Notes: generated from the sequence alone by a model not told the origin. 64,000 nt of DNA from an uncultured Solirubrobacterales bacterium (GCA_903939845.1 CAJAIJ010000020.1:1-64000), one strand, 5' to 3'. Counted from the first letter of the stretch, positions 25,014-34,376 are shown. Translations and numbers: made by a program.

Positions 25014-27374
25014 ATGAGAGAGGCGTTGGATCAGAAGGCCGGTTTCGGAAGGACCGCATTCGCGGGTCTCCTTGCCCTGCTCGTCTCGGTCCTGATCGCC
25101 GGTCCGGCCGAGGCGATCGAAGGAGACGAGGCTCAGGCTCCGACGGGGTCGAAGCCGGGGAAGACTACGAGTCCAGCCGAGGCTCCGGCATCGGGTGGCT
25201 TCGATCCCTCTACACCCCCGCGACCGGCAGACGAGACACCTGCACCGGTCAGGCCGCCGGACGATGGCCCGGCCTTCGTCGAAGAGGACGCTGCAGCTTC
25301 GGGTGGGGTCTCTCCGGATGGCGCCGACACCACCATCGATGACCCGCTCGCGGTCGAGCCGACGACCGTGCCGAACTTCCTGATCGACAGCTTCGAGATC
25401 CCCCCGTTCCTGTTGCCGATCTATCAGGCCTGCGGAAGCGAATACGGAATTCCGTGGCAGGTACTCGCCTCGATCAACCGGATCGAGACCGCCTTCGGAA
25501 CGAACCTCTCGGTCTCCTACGCCGGGGCCCAGGGATGGATGCAGTTCATGCCGCCGACCTGGGAGGCATACGGAGTCGATGCCAACGGCGACGGCAAGAG
25601 GGACCCATACAACCCGGTCGACGCGATCTGCTCGGCAGCGAACTACCTCGATGCCAGCGGTTACTCGGAGGACGCCTACGGGGCGATCTTCGCCTACAAC
25701 AGGGCCGACTGGTATGTCCAGGACGTTCTCGAGGGCGCCCGCTCCTACGCGAGGATCCCCGAAGAGCTGATCACGGCGCTGACCGGCCTCACCGAGGGGG
25801 CGAGGTTCCCGGTGGTCGGAGATGCGACCTACGAAGGCCAGGTCACGACGACCGGACCCGACCGGGACCGGCAGGTCGAATCGAGCTCCGGTCGGACGTC
25901 GATCGAGATCGAGGCACCGGCCGGCTCGCCCGCGATCGCCGTGAATGACGGAGTCGTATCGGAGATCGATCCGGTCAATGGGCGGGTCGTCCTGCGCGAT
26001 GTCTACGGCAACTCCTACGAGTACTCCGGGCTCGGCTCGATCGCCCGCCTCCACCCGGTCCCCCGCAAGGGTCAGGGTTCGTCCGCCACCGAAACCTTCA
26101 CGGCCGACCAGACCGTCGCGCCCGACCGAGGCACCGAGATGGGCGCGGCCAAGGCCGCGGAAGACCCCCGGCGAGATGCCCGGCCCGAGACGGACGAGCA
26201 GGCGATCTCGGAGGTCAAGGTCGACCCGGACGCAGCCGACCAGGCCGAGGGCGATCCGTCCCTGGTCGCCGCCGGCGAGCGCAGGGCGGTGCAGGAGGAG
26301 ATCGGCGAGTTCCGTGACAGCGCCGCCGCACAGCAGGGTCCGGCCAACACCGAGGATCTTCGGGGCAGGGTCTACGCCAATCCGCTTCGGCCGCAGAACC
26401 AGAGCCGGGCTGCGGTGGATGGGCAGTCGACCGAGACTCCGGTCAGCAGCTCCATCGAGGGCAGGCCCGGTGACTATGTCGTCTACGGCCGCAGCGGGAT
26501 ATTCAGATTCGACCCGGAGACCACGGATCTGATGCCCCTCAAGGAGGGCTCGAGAGTGATCGCCGGAACGGTCCTGGGCAGGCTGGCAGAGACCCCGACC
26601 GCCTCGATCGAGTTCTCGATCAGGCCCGGGACGGGCGCGGACGATCCCGCACCCCGGATCGATCCGAAACCCTTCCTCGACGGCTGGAGACTGCTGGCCG
26701 AGACCAACATCTACAACGCCCGCGGCCAGAACCGGTTTGCCGACCGGCTAGGGGCGGGCGGGGTGCTCCTGCTCTCGAAGTCGGCCCTCCAGAAGCGGGT
26801 CCTGGCCGATCCCGACATCAGCATTCACGAATGTGGCCGTCAGGACATCGCCAACGGCTCGATCGACCGGCGGGTCCTGGCAACCCTGGCCTATCTGAGC
26901 GCCAAGGACTACTCGCTGATGATCACCTCCCTTTATTGCGGCAGGGAGGCCTCGATCACTACCTCCGGCAACGTCTCCAACCACTCCCGGGGCACCGCCG
27001 TGGACATCGCCGCCATCAACGGCGAGGTGATCTCTTCGGCGACCCAGGGTCCGGGTTCGCTGACCGACCGGGTAGTGCGCGAGGTCCTGGCGCTCCAGGG
27101 CACGATGGCGCCCAGCGAGGTGATCACCCTGCTCGACTACCCGCAGCCGGCCGGCTTCGCGATGGCAGATCACGATGACCACATCCACATCGGCTTCAGC
27201 AGCTTCGGCGACGACCAGCTGACAGGCGGCTATGTGGGCGCCACACTGGGGGCGGACCAGTGGGAACGACTGATCGAGCGGCTCGGGCAGATCCGCAATC
27301 CGGAAGTTCCGGACGGCGTATCGGGCTCGGCCCTTCCGGCCGCTGAGGACGAGCGGGCCGGCGGCGGGCAATAG
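25014..27374 (+). CDS. Multidomain secreted murein hydrolase: lytic transglycosylase + degenerate M23-like + M15-like domains
   Basis: A 786-residue exported protein. Signal peptide residues about 13-34 (ending AEA) and a Pro/Ala-rich linker to about 118. Residues about 128-245 are a MltB-like lytic transglycosylase domain with catalytic-position E158 (NRIETAFG), the AQGWMQFMPPTW block and FAYNRADWY. Residues about 295-345 and 470-560 look like the two halves of an M23/LytM barrel split by a charged insert, without its zinc motifs. Residues about 600-735 are M15-like: HSRGTAVD (H657, D664) and HIH (H723, H725). It probably cleaves both glycan and peptide parts of the wall. AGAGGG precedes the ATG. 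Confidence 0.82.
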   Translation: MREALDQKAGFGRTAFAGLLALLVSVLIAGPAEAIEGDEAQAPTGSKPGKTTSPAEAPASGGFDPSTPPRPADETPAPVRPPDDGPAFVEEDAAASGGVSPDGADTTIDDPLAVEPTTVPNFLIDSFEIPPFLLPIYQACGSEYGIPWQVLASINRIETAFGTNLSVSYAGAQGWMQFMPPTWEAYGVDANGDGKRDPYNPVDAICSAANYLDASGYSEDAYGAIFAYNRADWYVQDVLEGARSYARIPEELITALTGLTEGARFPVVGDATYEGQVTTTGPDRDRQVESSSGRTSIEIEAPAGSPAIAVNDGVVSEIDPVNGRVVLRDVYGNSYEYSGLGSIARLHPVPRKGQGSSATETFTADQTVAPDRGTEMGAAKAAEDPRRDARPETDEQAISEVKVDPDAADQAEGDPSLVAAGERRAVQEEIGEFRDSAAAQQGPANTEDLRGRVYANPLRPQNQSRAAVDGQSTETPVSSSIEGRPGDYVVYGRSGIFRFDPETTDLMPLKEGSRVIAGTVLGRLAETPTASIEFSIRPGTGADDPAPRIDPKPFLDGWRLLAETNIYNARGQNRFADRLGAGGVLLLSKSALQKRVLADPDISIHECGRQDIANGSIDRRVLATLAYLSAKDYSLMITSLYCGREASITTSGNVSNHSRGTAVDIAAINGEVISSATQGPGSLTDRVVREVLALQGTMAPSEVITLLDYPQPAGFAMADHDDHIHIGFSSFGDDQLTGGYVGATLGADQWERLIERLGQIRNPEVPDGVSGSALPAAEDERAGGGQ

Positions 27375-27379
27375 AACCT

Positions 27380-28240
27380 CTGTTCATAGCCGTCCAGCTG
27401 GAGCTACCGGGCGCAATCGGCCCTGACGACGGCCGATATCTCGACGAGATCGGTGGCGGCGAGCGGATCACCGTGATCGAGACCGTCGGTGCCCTGCCGC
27501 CCGGCCGGAGGCGCCGACGCAAGCCCGAGCGCGAACGGGTCGAGGACGACCGCCCGAGCCAGGTGCCGGTAACGGTCGCGACCGTGATCCTCGCCGACGA
27601 CCCTTTCGAGTCCGAGGAACAGGCCTCGGTCTGGCTGGAGGGAATCGACCAGGAGCAGAGCGACGAACTCCTGAGCGAGGCATTCGCCGTCCTCGACCGG
27701 CTCCTCGCGACCACCGCGGCCGCAACCGGGCGGCCGTACGTGACCATCTGGGGGGACGATCAGGCCCTGGCCGCGAGGATCGGAATTGCCGACGGAACCG
27801 AGGCGGCCGATGGCAGGTTCAGAGATGCGGTCAGGATCGACGTCAGGGGCGGCACCGCGACGCCCCGCAGAGACCGGGCCGCGAGAACGATGCCGCTCTC
27901 GAGGATCGCCGCCGTGCTCAGGGGCCGGGACAGGCCGCGGAGTTGCGAGCTCCTGATCCCCAGGGTCTCTTCAGATCTCCGGGCCGGTCGCCAGCTCGCC
28001 GCCGCATGCGCGATCGAGACTGCGATCGCCGTGACGGTGAGGGAGATGGCCGACGCGATGGACGAGCCCTCGCACCGGGACGACCTCGAGGCGCTCCGGG
28101 CAATGCTTCCCAACCTGACCGAACTCACCGATGCGGCGATCGAGGCAACGGAGCCGTGGCCCGGACTGGACGAAGCACTCGGGGAGCCGCTCGAGATCGC
28201 AGAGCGGGTGATCAGAAGGGTGAGGCTTCTCGACCCCTGA
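27380..28240 (+). CDS. Conserved hypothetical protein with no canonical start codon (CTG proposed)
   Basis: Coding character is clear upstream of the first ordinary start (GTG 27473): the in-frame segment FIAVQLELPGAIGPDDGRYL leads into the strand ERITVIETVGA without a break and with high GC at third positions. No ATG, GTG or TTG lies between the in-frame stop at 27344-27346 and 27473. CTG 27380, six bases after the upstream gene's stop, is the best candidate; ATA 27371 is another. The product (about 286 residues) has an N-terminal beta-rich part, a basic GRRRRRKP stretch, and a helical C-terminal half. The function is not recognised. A single base error restoring an ATG is also possible. Confidence 0.55.
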   Translation: MFIAVQLELPGAIGPDDGRYLDEIGGGERITVIETVGALPPGRRRRRKPERERVEDDRPSQVPVTVATVILADDPFESEEQASVWLEGIDQEQSDELLSEAFAVLDRLLATTAAATGRPYVTIWGDDQALAARIGIADGTEAADGRFRDAVRIDVRGGTATPRRDRAARTMPLSRIAAVLRGRDRPRSCELLIPRVSSDLRAGRQLAAACAIETAIAVTVREMADAMDEPSHRDDLEALRAMLPNLTELTDAAIEATEPWPGLDEALGEPLEIAERVIRRVRLLDP

Positions 28241-28246
28241 CCGGTT

Positions 28247-28924
28247 CTACGGACCGGTCGGTCGGGTCGCGGGCTCGATCCCGAGCCTGACCAGGACGGC
28301 AGGATCCTCCAATGTCGAGGCGACCAGATCGGCCCGGTCGAGAACGATTCCCGGAACCGACGGGATGCCGATCGTGAAGAGGCCGGCGGCCACCGCCGCC
28401 GAGACGCCGGACGGAGAATCTTCGAGCGCGACTGCGTCGGGACCCGGCGGGACCCCCAGCCTCCTGCATGCCTCCAGGTAGGGGTCGGGGGCCGGCTTGG
28501 CCTCCGCAACCTCGTGGGCGCTGATCACGACATCGAAGGGCAGCCCGGTGTCGGCTACCTCATGTGATCTGAGGATGAATCGCATCGGCGAGTTCGAGAC
28601 GAGCCCGACCGGGATGCCGGCCGCCCTGATCGAGGCCAGGAGCTCCAGGGCGCCGACCATGGGGTCGACCCCGGACTCGAGCTCTGCGTAGACGATCTCG
28701 TGCAGCTCACTCATGATCGCCGCCTCGTTACCCGGCTCCTCCAGAAAACGTGCGAGCTTGATCCCGGCAGACCTGTCGGACGACCCGACCAGGGAACGCT
28801 TGTGCTCGATCGTGAACTCCCGACCACGGCGCTCGAAGAGCTCCTGCTCGGCCCTGCTCCAGGCCGACTCGGTGTCGAGCAGGAGGCCGTCGTTGTCGAA
28901 GAGGACTGCGGTCGGCGAGTGCAC
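28247..28924 (-). CDS. HAD-superfamily phosphatase/phosphomutase (PGMB/CbbY-like)
   Basis: A 225-residue HAD hydrolase with cap type C1. Motif I DNDGLLLDTE (nucleophile D10 and acid/base D12 positions), motif II VGLVSNSP, the catalytic Lys in EVAEAKPAPDPYL and motif III VALEDSPSGVSAAVAAG are all intact. The sugar phosphate substrate is not predictable. The start is GTG 28924 with TACGCT ending 6 bases upstream (leaderless pattern). It converges with the hypothetical gene ending at 28240. Confidence 0.86.
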   Translation of the reverse strand: MHSPTAVLFDNDGLLLDTESAWSRAEQELFERRGREFTIEHKRSLVGSSDRSAGIKLARFLEEPGNEAAIMSELHEIVYAELESGVDPMVGALELLASIRAAGIPVGLVSNSPMRFILRSHEVADTGLPFDVVISAHEVAEAKPAPDPYLEACRRLGVPPGPDAVALEDSPSGVSAAVAAGLFTIGIPSVPGIVLDRADLVASTLEDPAVLVRLGIEPATRPTGP

Positions 28925-28930
28925 GCCTGA

Positions 28931-28936
28931 AGCGTA
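28931..28936 (-). promoter_or_regulatory. Candidate -10 element of the HAD gene
   Basis: Reads TACGCT on the minus strand, 6 bases before the GTG start at 28924. Confidence 0.35.
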
Positions 28937-29031
28937 TTCGGGACGGGGGCGACCGGAATCGCTTCTTCAGATCTGGACGAGATCGGGCGAAGGAGCGGCT
29001 CGGGCCGATACCCTCGGCCCTGAGGCGGGTT

Positions 29032-30756
29032 ATGGAAACGATGGACCGAAGTCGAAGGCAACGTTCGACCGGGAGCCCAGGGGCATCCCGGCAGGTATCG
29101 GCGCGCACCGGGCGTCCGTTTGTCGCTGTCACGATTGCGCTCCTTCTGGGACTGTGCGCCGCGCTTGCTCCCGGCGCAACTGCCGTAGAACCATCGGCGC
29201 CCGAGACGATCCTCCCGGGCGATCCGGCCGTCAGCTCGACGCCCGGACTCACTGGTTCGACCGGTGGCTGGATCGTCGCCGGGAAGTCGGGAGATCGGGC
29301 CCGCGCGATAGCGGCCGTCCACCGGGCGGATGCCATCTCCGGTCCGGACAACACCTGGGTCATCGAAACCTCCCGGGCGACCGCCTTCGCACGGGATCTC
29401 GAGAACCGGGGCCTGCTCCTGTACGCCGAGCCGAACCTGCCGGTCACTCCTGCCGCCTATCCGAAGGACCGGTTGGCCGACGAGCAGTGGTGGCTGCCGA
29501 TGATCGTCGATGTCGAGAAGACGACCCCTCCCAAGGTGACCCCCTCCAGCCCGTCCCTGGCACTGATCGAACGGTCGGCCGACCCCCTCCATCCCGACCT
29601 GGCGACGGCAAAGCTCGAGGATCCGGCCCCGATCGGTCCGGTCGCCGACCTGCACGGAACGATCGTCGCCGCCATCGCCGGGTCCCCGGCGGAAGGCGGC
29701 GGGATCCGCGGGGTATGGCCGGGCATGAAGATGAGGCTCTTCGAACAGGGAGAGACCTGCAGCTCTGCCACCGAAGCTGTCTACGCAGCGGCTCGCAACG
29801 GAGCCCCGGTGATCAACATGAGTTACGGATTCCCGGCCGACAGGTGCGAGATCCACTATCAGGCGACCGAGTTCGCCGTTTACCGGGGTTCGCTTCCGGT
29901 CGCCGCCGCGGGCAACACCTTCCTCGACGCGAACAACCTCGCGATGAGGCCAGCTACCGATCCCCATGTCGTCTCGGTTTCGGCCGTCGACGAACTCGAG
30001 CAGGTTGCCGACTTCGCGACCAGGAACGCCCAGGTCGATCTGACCGCTCCCGGCGTTGCCCTGCTCGCACCGAATGTCTCGACCACGAACGGGATCGTGG
30101 TCAGGGACCACGGCTACAGCAGCGGCACGAGCTTCTCCGCCCCGATGGTCTCCGCAGCGGCGACCTGGCTGAGCCAGGCCAGGAGCGACCTCTCGGCCCG
30201 TCAGATATCCCGCCTGCTGACCAGTTCGGCAAGGGACCTCGGTCCGAAGGGCTGGGACAGGGAATACGGAGCCGGCCTCCTGAACATAGATGCCGCCCTG
30301 AAGGCCGTCTCGCCGCCGGACGATCCGAGAGAGCCGAACGACGACATCGAATGGATCAACGGCTCGAAGCTCAAGAACAGGGGACGGCCGATCGTGGCGC
30401 CGCGCATCTACAGGCCGGGCTTCGAGGCCCGGGAGCTGGTGCGGGCCACGCTCTCGACCAGAGACGATCCGGTCGACGTCTACAGGATGCGGATCGGACG
30501 CGAGGCAACGGTCGTCTACCGGGTGGATCAACTCTCCGGAGACGTCGCTGTCCAGACCTTCCAGGTCGGTACCGGATCGGTGGAGAATGTCAGGAAGGCC
30601 TTCGCATCCTCCGACAAGAAGGCTCCCGACCCCGAGGGGATCAGGGTCGTCAACAGGTCGAGGAAGGCGCGCGACTTCTACCTCGCAATCAAGCCGGGCC
30701 GCAACCAGGACGGCGTCTACGCCAGGTACCGGGTCACGGTCCAGTCGATCAGGTAG
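29032..30756 (+). CDS. Secreted S8-family (subtilisin-like) protease with altered catalytic Asp position
   Basis: A 574-residue exported protein. Signal segment at about 29-51. Residues about 75-140 form an inhibitor-I9-like prodomain. The subtilase core has H208 (DLHGTIVAAIAG), oxyanion N295 (AAAGN) and S367 (SSGTSFSAPM). At the Asp position the sequence is ALIERSADPLHPDL, giving Glu180 where ALIDxGVD...HPDL is usual. Residues about 400-574 resemble a pre-peptidase C-terminal domain (REPNDDIEWINGS). It may be a weak protease or a pseudoenzyme. ATG 29032 follows GAGGCGGG; ATG 29041 is an alternative. It is divergent from the HAD gene. Confidence 0.83.
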   Translation: METMDRSRRQRSTGSPGASRQVSARTGRPFVAVTIALLLGLCAALAPGATAVEPSAPETILPGDPAVSSTPGLTGSTGGWIVAGKSGDRARAIAAVHRADAISGPDNTWVIETSRATAFARDLENRGLLLYAEPNLPVTPAAYPKDRLADEQWWLPMIVDVEKTTPPKVTPSSPSLALIERSADPLHPDLATAKLEDPAPIGPVADLHGTIVAAIAGSPAEGGGIRGVWPGMKMRLFEQGETCSSATEAVYAAARNGAPVINMSYGFPADRCEIHYQATEFAVYRGSLPVAAAGNTFLDANNLAMRPATDPHVVSVSAVDELEQVADFATRNAQVDLTAPGVALLAPNVSTTNGIVVRDHGYSSGTSFSAPMVSAAATWLSQARSDLSARQISRLLTSSARDLGPKGWDREYGAGLLNIDAALKAVSPPDDPREPNDDIEWINGSKLKNRGRPIVAPRIYRPGFEARELVRATLSTRDDPVDVYRMRIGREATVVYRVDQLSGDVAVQTFQVGTGSVENVRKAFASSDKKAPDPEGIRVVNRSRKARDFYLAIKPGRNQDGVYARYRVTVQSIR

Positions 30757-30763
30757 CGGTACG

Positions 30764-30802
30764 AAAAAGGGCGGCCCGCCTCCCGCAGGAGACGAACCGC
30801 CC
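30764..30802 (-). terminator. Rho-independent terminator of the hydroxyacyl-CoA dehydrogenase fusion gene
   Basis: On the minus strand GGGCGG (outer stem) and an inner CTCC/GGAG hairpin close with CCGCCC and are followed immediately by TTTTT. A second hairpin, TCCGGGGC/GCCCCGGA, lies at 30815-30832. Confidence 0.75.
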
Positions 30803-30840
30803 GTAAACATTCAGTCCGGGGCGAGCCCCGGAGAGACGTC

Positions 30841-32844
30841 CTACTTGCCCTGCCAGCGAGGACTGCGCTTGCCGAGGAAGGCCGAGATGCCCTCCTTGCC
30901 GTCCTCGCTGAGGAACGCCGTAGCGAAGCCCTGCTTCTCGGCGTCGATGCCCTCGTCGGTGTCGCCACCCGAGAACGAGACCTTCTTGACCTGCTCGACC
31001 GCCAGAGGGGCCTGACCGGCCAGCTTCCTGCCCCAGTTCAGGGCCGTGTCGAACAGTTCCTGATCCGGGCAGACCCGATTGACGAGGCCGAAGTCGAGTG
31101 CCTCGAGTGAGGAGATCGGATCGCCGACCAGGTTCATCTCGAGGGCCTTGGACGAACCCACGAGACGCGGCAGCCTCTGAGTGCCACCGAACCCCGGGAT
31201 GATCCCGAGCTTGATCTCGGGCTGGCCGAACACGGCCGACTCGGCCGCGATCCGGAAGTCGCAGGCCATCGCCAGCTCGCAACCGCCGCCGAATGCCAGC
31301 GAGTTGACGGCCGCAATCGTGACGACCCGGTCCTCGCCGAAGTCCTTCAGGAGTTCGTGGCCCTTGTTGATCAGCTCGGCTCCACCCTCCATGTCCATCT
31401 GGGTGAAGGCCTTGATGTCGGCGCCGGCCGAGAAGACGATCGGCATCGAGGAGGCGACGACCATCGCCCCGATCGAAGGATCGGCCTTGACCTTTGCCCA
31501 GACGGTCGAGAGATCCTCGATCACCTGGGGCGAAATCGCGTTCATCGGCGGGTTGGCAAGCCACGCGATCGCAACTTCACCGCGAGTCTCGAGCTTGACC
31601 TTCTCGGGCTGGTCGCCCTCGTCGGGCTGCGGGTACGGATAGAAGCCCTGACCGGACTTCAGGCCGAGCCTTCCCTGTGCGACCAGGCGCTTGAGGGTGA
31701 CCGGGGGCGCAAACCGCTCGCCGTGCTTTTCGTGCAGTCGCTCGATCCTCTCCAGGGAGACGTCGAGCCCGTCGATGTCGGCCTTCCAGAACGGCGGGAA
31801 GAGGCCCCTTCGCGGGTCCAGACCGGCACCGGCCATCATCCCGACGTCGATGTCACGAACCGAAGCGACACCCTCTTCGAGCAGCAGGCATGCCTCGATC
31901 AGGGACTTGGCGGTGAAGAGGTCTGCCAGCTCCTGGGGATCCGGCTCGCCGTCTCCCGCTACCTGAGCCACTCCATCCTTGTAGAGCCCGTCCCCACCGG
32001 ACTTGGCTCCGAGCTTGCCTTCGGAGACCAGCTGCTTCATGCCCTGATGGACATAGAAGGAGTCGCCGTAGGAGTCGTTGAGGTGCTCGGCGACGTGGTA
32101 GACGGTGTCGAGGCCGAGCAGGTCGACCAGGATGAACGGGCCCATCGGGGCGACGTTGGCCGCACCGACACCCTCGTCGATCTTCTGAATCGAGAGTCCC
32201 TGCTCCTCCTGGGCGCGCCAGATCTCGCCGACGGCCGAGTTGAGGATCCTGTTGACGACGAAGCCCGGGACCTCCCCGCAGATGATCGGCTGCTTGCCGA
32301 TCGCCTGGGCGAAGTTGAAGGAGACCTGGGCGGTATCCGAGGTCGTCTCGTCGCCGACGATCACTTCGACCAGCGGCATGACGGATGCCGGGTAGAAGAA
32401 GTGGAAGCCGACCACCTTGTCCGGCCTGAGGGTCGCCTCGGCCATTTCGGAGATCGAGAGCGAAGAGGTGTTCGAGGAGAGGATCGCGTGACCGGGCGTG
32501 ACCCTGTCGAGCTCCGCAAAGACGGCCTTCTTGATCTCCATCTTCTCGGGAACTGCCTCGATCACGAAGTCGACGTCGCCGAACTCGTCATAGGTGACGG
32601 TCCCGGTGACGAGGCCCATGACCTCCTCGAGGCGGGCGTCGGCCTGCTCCTGGGTGATCTTTTCCTTCTTGACCAGTCCACCGAGCTGGCCCGAGGTCAC
32701 GTTGCGGACCTCTTCGAGAGCGTGATCGATGAACTTCTGATCGACATCCTTGACGACGACGGGGATGTCGGAGGAGGCGATGGCCTGGGCGATCTGCCCT
32801 CCCATGGTGCCTCCACCTACGACGGCTGCCTTGTGTACGAACAT
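30841..32844 (-). CDS. 3-hydroxyacyl-CoA dehydrogenase / enoyl-CoA hydratase fusion
   Basis: A 667-residue bifunctional enzyme for hydration and oxidation of acyl-CoA thioesters. The dehydrogenase comes first: NAD loop AAVVGGGTMGGQIAQAIA, SSNTSSLSISEMA, VVGFHFFYPASVMPLVEV with the catalytic His, and EVPGFVVNRIL; a second 3HCDH C-terminal domain ends near residue 405 (GLKSGQGFYPY). The crotonase domain (about 420-667) has the oxyanion GGGCELAMACD and FGQPEIKLGIIPGFGGTQRL with both catalytic glutamates. This domain order is the reverse of FadB. AGGAGG supports ATG 32844. It lacks a thiolase neighbour. Confidence 0.92.
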   Translation of the reverse strand: MFVHKAAVVGGGTMGGQIAQAIASSDIPVVVKDVDQKFIDHALEEVRNVTSGQLGGLVKKEKITQEQADARLEEVMGLVTGTVTYDEFGDVDFVIEAVPEKMEIKKAVFAELDRVTPGHAILSSNTSSLSISEMAEATLRPDKVVGFHFFYPASVMPLVEVIVGDETTSDTAQVSFNFAQAIGKQPIICGEVPGFVVNRILNSAVGEIWRAQEEQGLSIQKIDEGVGAANVAPMGPFILVDLLGLDTVYHVAEHLNDSYGDSFYVHQGMKQLVSEGKLGAKSGGDGLYKDGVAQVAGDGEPDPQELADLFTAKSLIEACLLLEEGVASVRDIDVGMMAGAGLDPRRGLFPPFWKADIDGLDVSLERIERLHEKHGERFAPPVTLKRLVAQGRLGLKSGQGFYPYPQPDEGDQPEKVKLETRGEVAIAWLANPPMNAISPQVIEDLSTVWAKVKADPSIGAMVVASSMPIVFSAGADIKAFTQMDMEGGAELINKGHELLKDFGEDRVVTIAAVNSLAFGGGCELAMACDFRIAAESAVFGQPEIKLGIIPGFGGTQRLPRLVGSSKALEMNLVGDPISSLEALDFGLVNRVCPDQELFDTALNWGRKLAGQAPLAVEQVKKVSFSGGDTDEGIDAEKQGFATAFLSEDGKEGISAFLGKRSPRWQGK

Positions 32845-33128
32845 GGGGTCAGGATCCTCCTGATGGTTGGGTTCGAAAGTTCTGGTTAAGGGGTTCTCGG
32901 GCCTCGGCCCTGATGCAACTCGCGGAAGGCTATCGCCCGGGGTGACGATCCGGTCTTGCGGTTGCGGGTGCAGCTTCTCGGGAGGGTCCACCGACCGACG
33001 CTGGTAGGTTGGTTGGGTCGCTGGTCCCCGACGGACCGGCGCCGAGATTCTGTTGCTTCCCCGTCACAGGCGGATCAGGGGTTACCGGATCTCTCCTGAC
33101 CCCTCATAAAGAAACGGGAAGTGAATAG

Positions 33129-34376
33129 ATGTCCAAGCAGTCTTTTGCCGATCTCGGCATTTCGGGATCGATCGTGTCCGCGCTCGAGGAGCGTGGAATA
33201 GAAAAGCCCTTCGCGGTGCAGAGCCTCGTGATCGGCGACGTGCTCGCCGGACGCGACGTCCTGGTCCAGTCTCCGACCGGTTCGGGCAAGACCCTGGCCT
33301 TCGGCATACCGCTGGTCGAAGCCGTGAGCACAGAGGCCCGTCGCCCTTCCGCACTCGTCCTGGCGCCGACCAGGGAGCTTGCCTCCCAGATCGTCGATGA
33401 GCTGGAATCGATCTGCCGAAGCCGTGCGCTTTCGATCACGGCCGTCTACGGTGGCGTCGGGATCCAGGCCCAGGCAAAGAGGGCCGCTAGGGCCCACATC
33501 CTGGTCGCCTGTCCCGGCCGCCTCGAAGACCTGATCCAGCGGGGCGAGATAACCCTCGAACACATTCAGTATCTCGTCCTCGACGAGGCCGACCGGATGC
33601 TCGACATGGGCTTCAAGCCGGCAGTCGACCGAATCGTCCGCCAGACCCCGAAGGACCGTCAGACGCTCTTCTTCTCCGCAACGCTCGAGGGCGAGGCCGG
33701 TCGGGTCGCTGAGTCGTACACGACAGACCCGGTCACGAGGGTCAACAGGGCCGAGGCCTCTTCGACCAGGGGCAGGCTGCGCTACGAGTTCGTCTCGGTA
33801 GGCAGGGAGACCAAGGTCAGCAGCCTGCTCGAGCAGCTCGACGAGCCGGGCCGAGGCCGAACTCTGGTCTTCGTCAGGACGAAGCACGGCGCCGATCGCC
33901 TGGTCAAGAAGATCACGAGGGCTCCGGGCGTGCACGCCGCCGCCATTCACGGCAACAAGTCGCAGAACCAGCGAAACCGGGCGCTCGCCGACTTCGAGAG
34001 CGGCAAGGTCGACACCCTGGTGGCGACCGACGTCGCGGCGCGAGGCATCGACGTCGCCGAGGTGACCCACGTCATCAACTACGACATACCCGTAGACAGC
34101 GACACCTTCATCCATCGGGTCGGCCGGACGGCCAGGGCCGGAGCCGACGGAGTCGGGGTCAGCTTCGTGGCCGAGGGTCAGGAGAGCGAGATGCGGAAAA
34201 TTGCGAAGTCGGTCGGCATCTCCTCGGAGTACGAGGCTGCCGGCATTCCCCGGGGCCACTCGGGCTCCGGCCAGAAACCATCCCGAACCGAAACGACGAA
34301 CGGTCAGGGCGGGCGTGGCAGGTCCCGTTCGCGCAGGTCGCGCTCGAACCGGAACGGCCAGAAGCCCCGTAGCTGA
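33129..34376 (+). CDS. DEAD-box RNA helicase (RhlE/CsdA-like)
   Basis: A 415-residue ATP-dependent RNA helicase. Q motif (FADLGIS ... KPFAVQ), motif I SPTGSGKT, Ia APTRELA, II DEAD (VLDEADRMLDMGF), III SAT, IV VFVRTK, V ATDVAARGIDV and VI HRVGRTARAG are all present. A basic Gly/Ser/Arg tail ([17 protein letters not shown]) likely binds RNA. GGGAAGTGA precedes ATG 33129. The leader has a possible AGGGGT/ACCCCT stem. It lies immediately upstream of a cold shock protein, as is common for cold-adaptation helicases. Confidence 0.94.
   Translation: MSKQSFADLGISGSIVSALEERGIEKPFAVQSLVIGDVLAGRDVLVQSPTGSGKTLAFGIPLVEAVSTEARRPSALVLAPTRELASQIVDELESICRSRALSITAVYGGVGIQAQAKRAARAHILVACPGRLEDLIQRGEITLEHIQYLVLDEADRMLDMGFKPAVDRIVRQTPKDRQTLFFSATLEGEAGRVAESYTTDPVTRVNRAEASSTRGRLRYEFVSVGRETKVSSLLEQLDEPGRGRTLVFVRTKHGADRLVKKITRAPGVHAAAIHGNKSQNQRNRALADFESGKVDTLVATDVAARGIDVAEVTHVINYDIPVDSDTFIHRVGRTARAGADGVGVSFVAEGQESEMRKIAKSVGISSEYEAAGIPRGHSGSGQKPSRTETTNGQGGRGRSRSRRSRSNRNGQKPRS

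Noticed and set aside
28713-30810. Two frames of nearly 700 codons around the subtilase gene
   Set aside because: They are low-complexity Arg/Gly/Pro translations overlapping the recognisable subtilase frame and the HAD gene.
31357-32889. 510-codon plus-strand frame
   Set aside because: Antisense to the well-supported hydroxyacyl-CoA dehydrogenase/enoyl-CoA hydratase gene.
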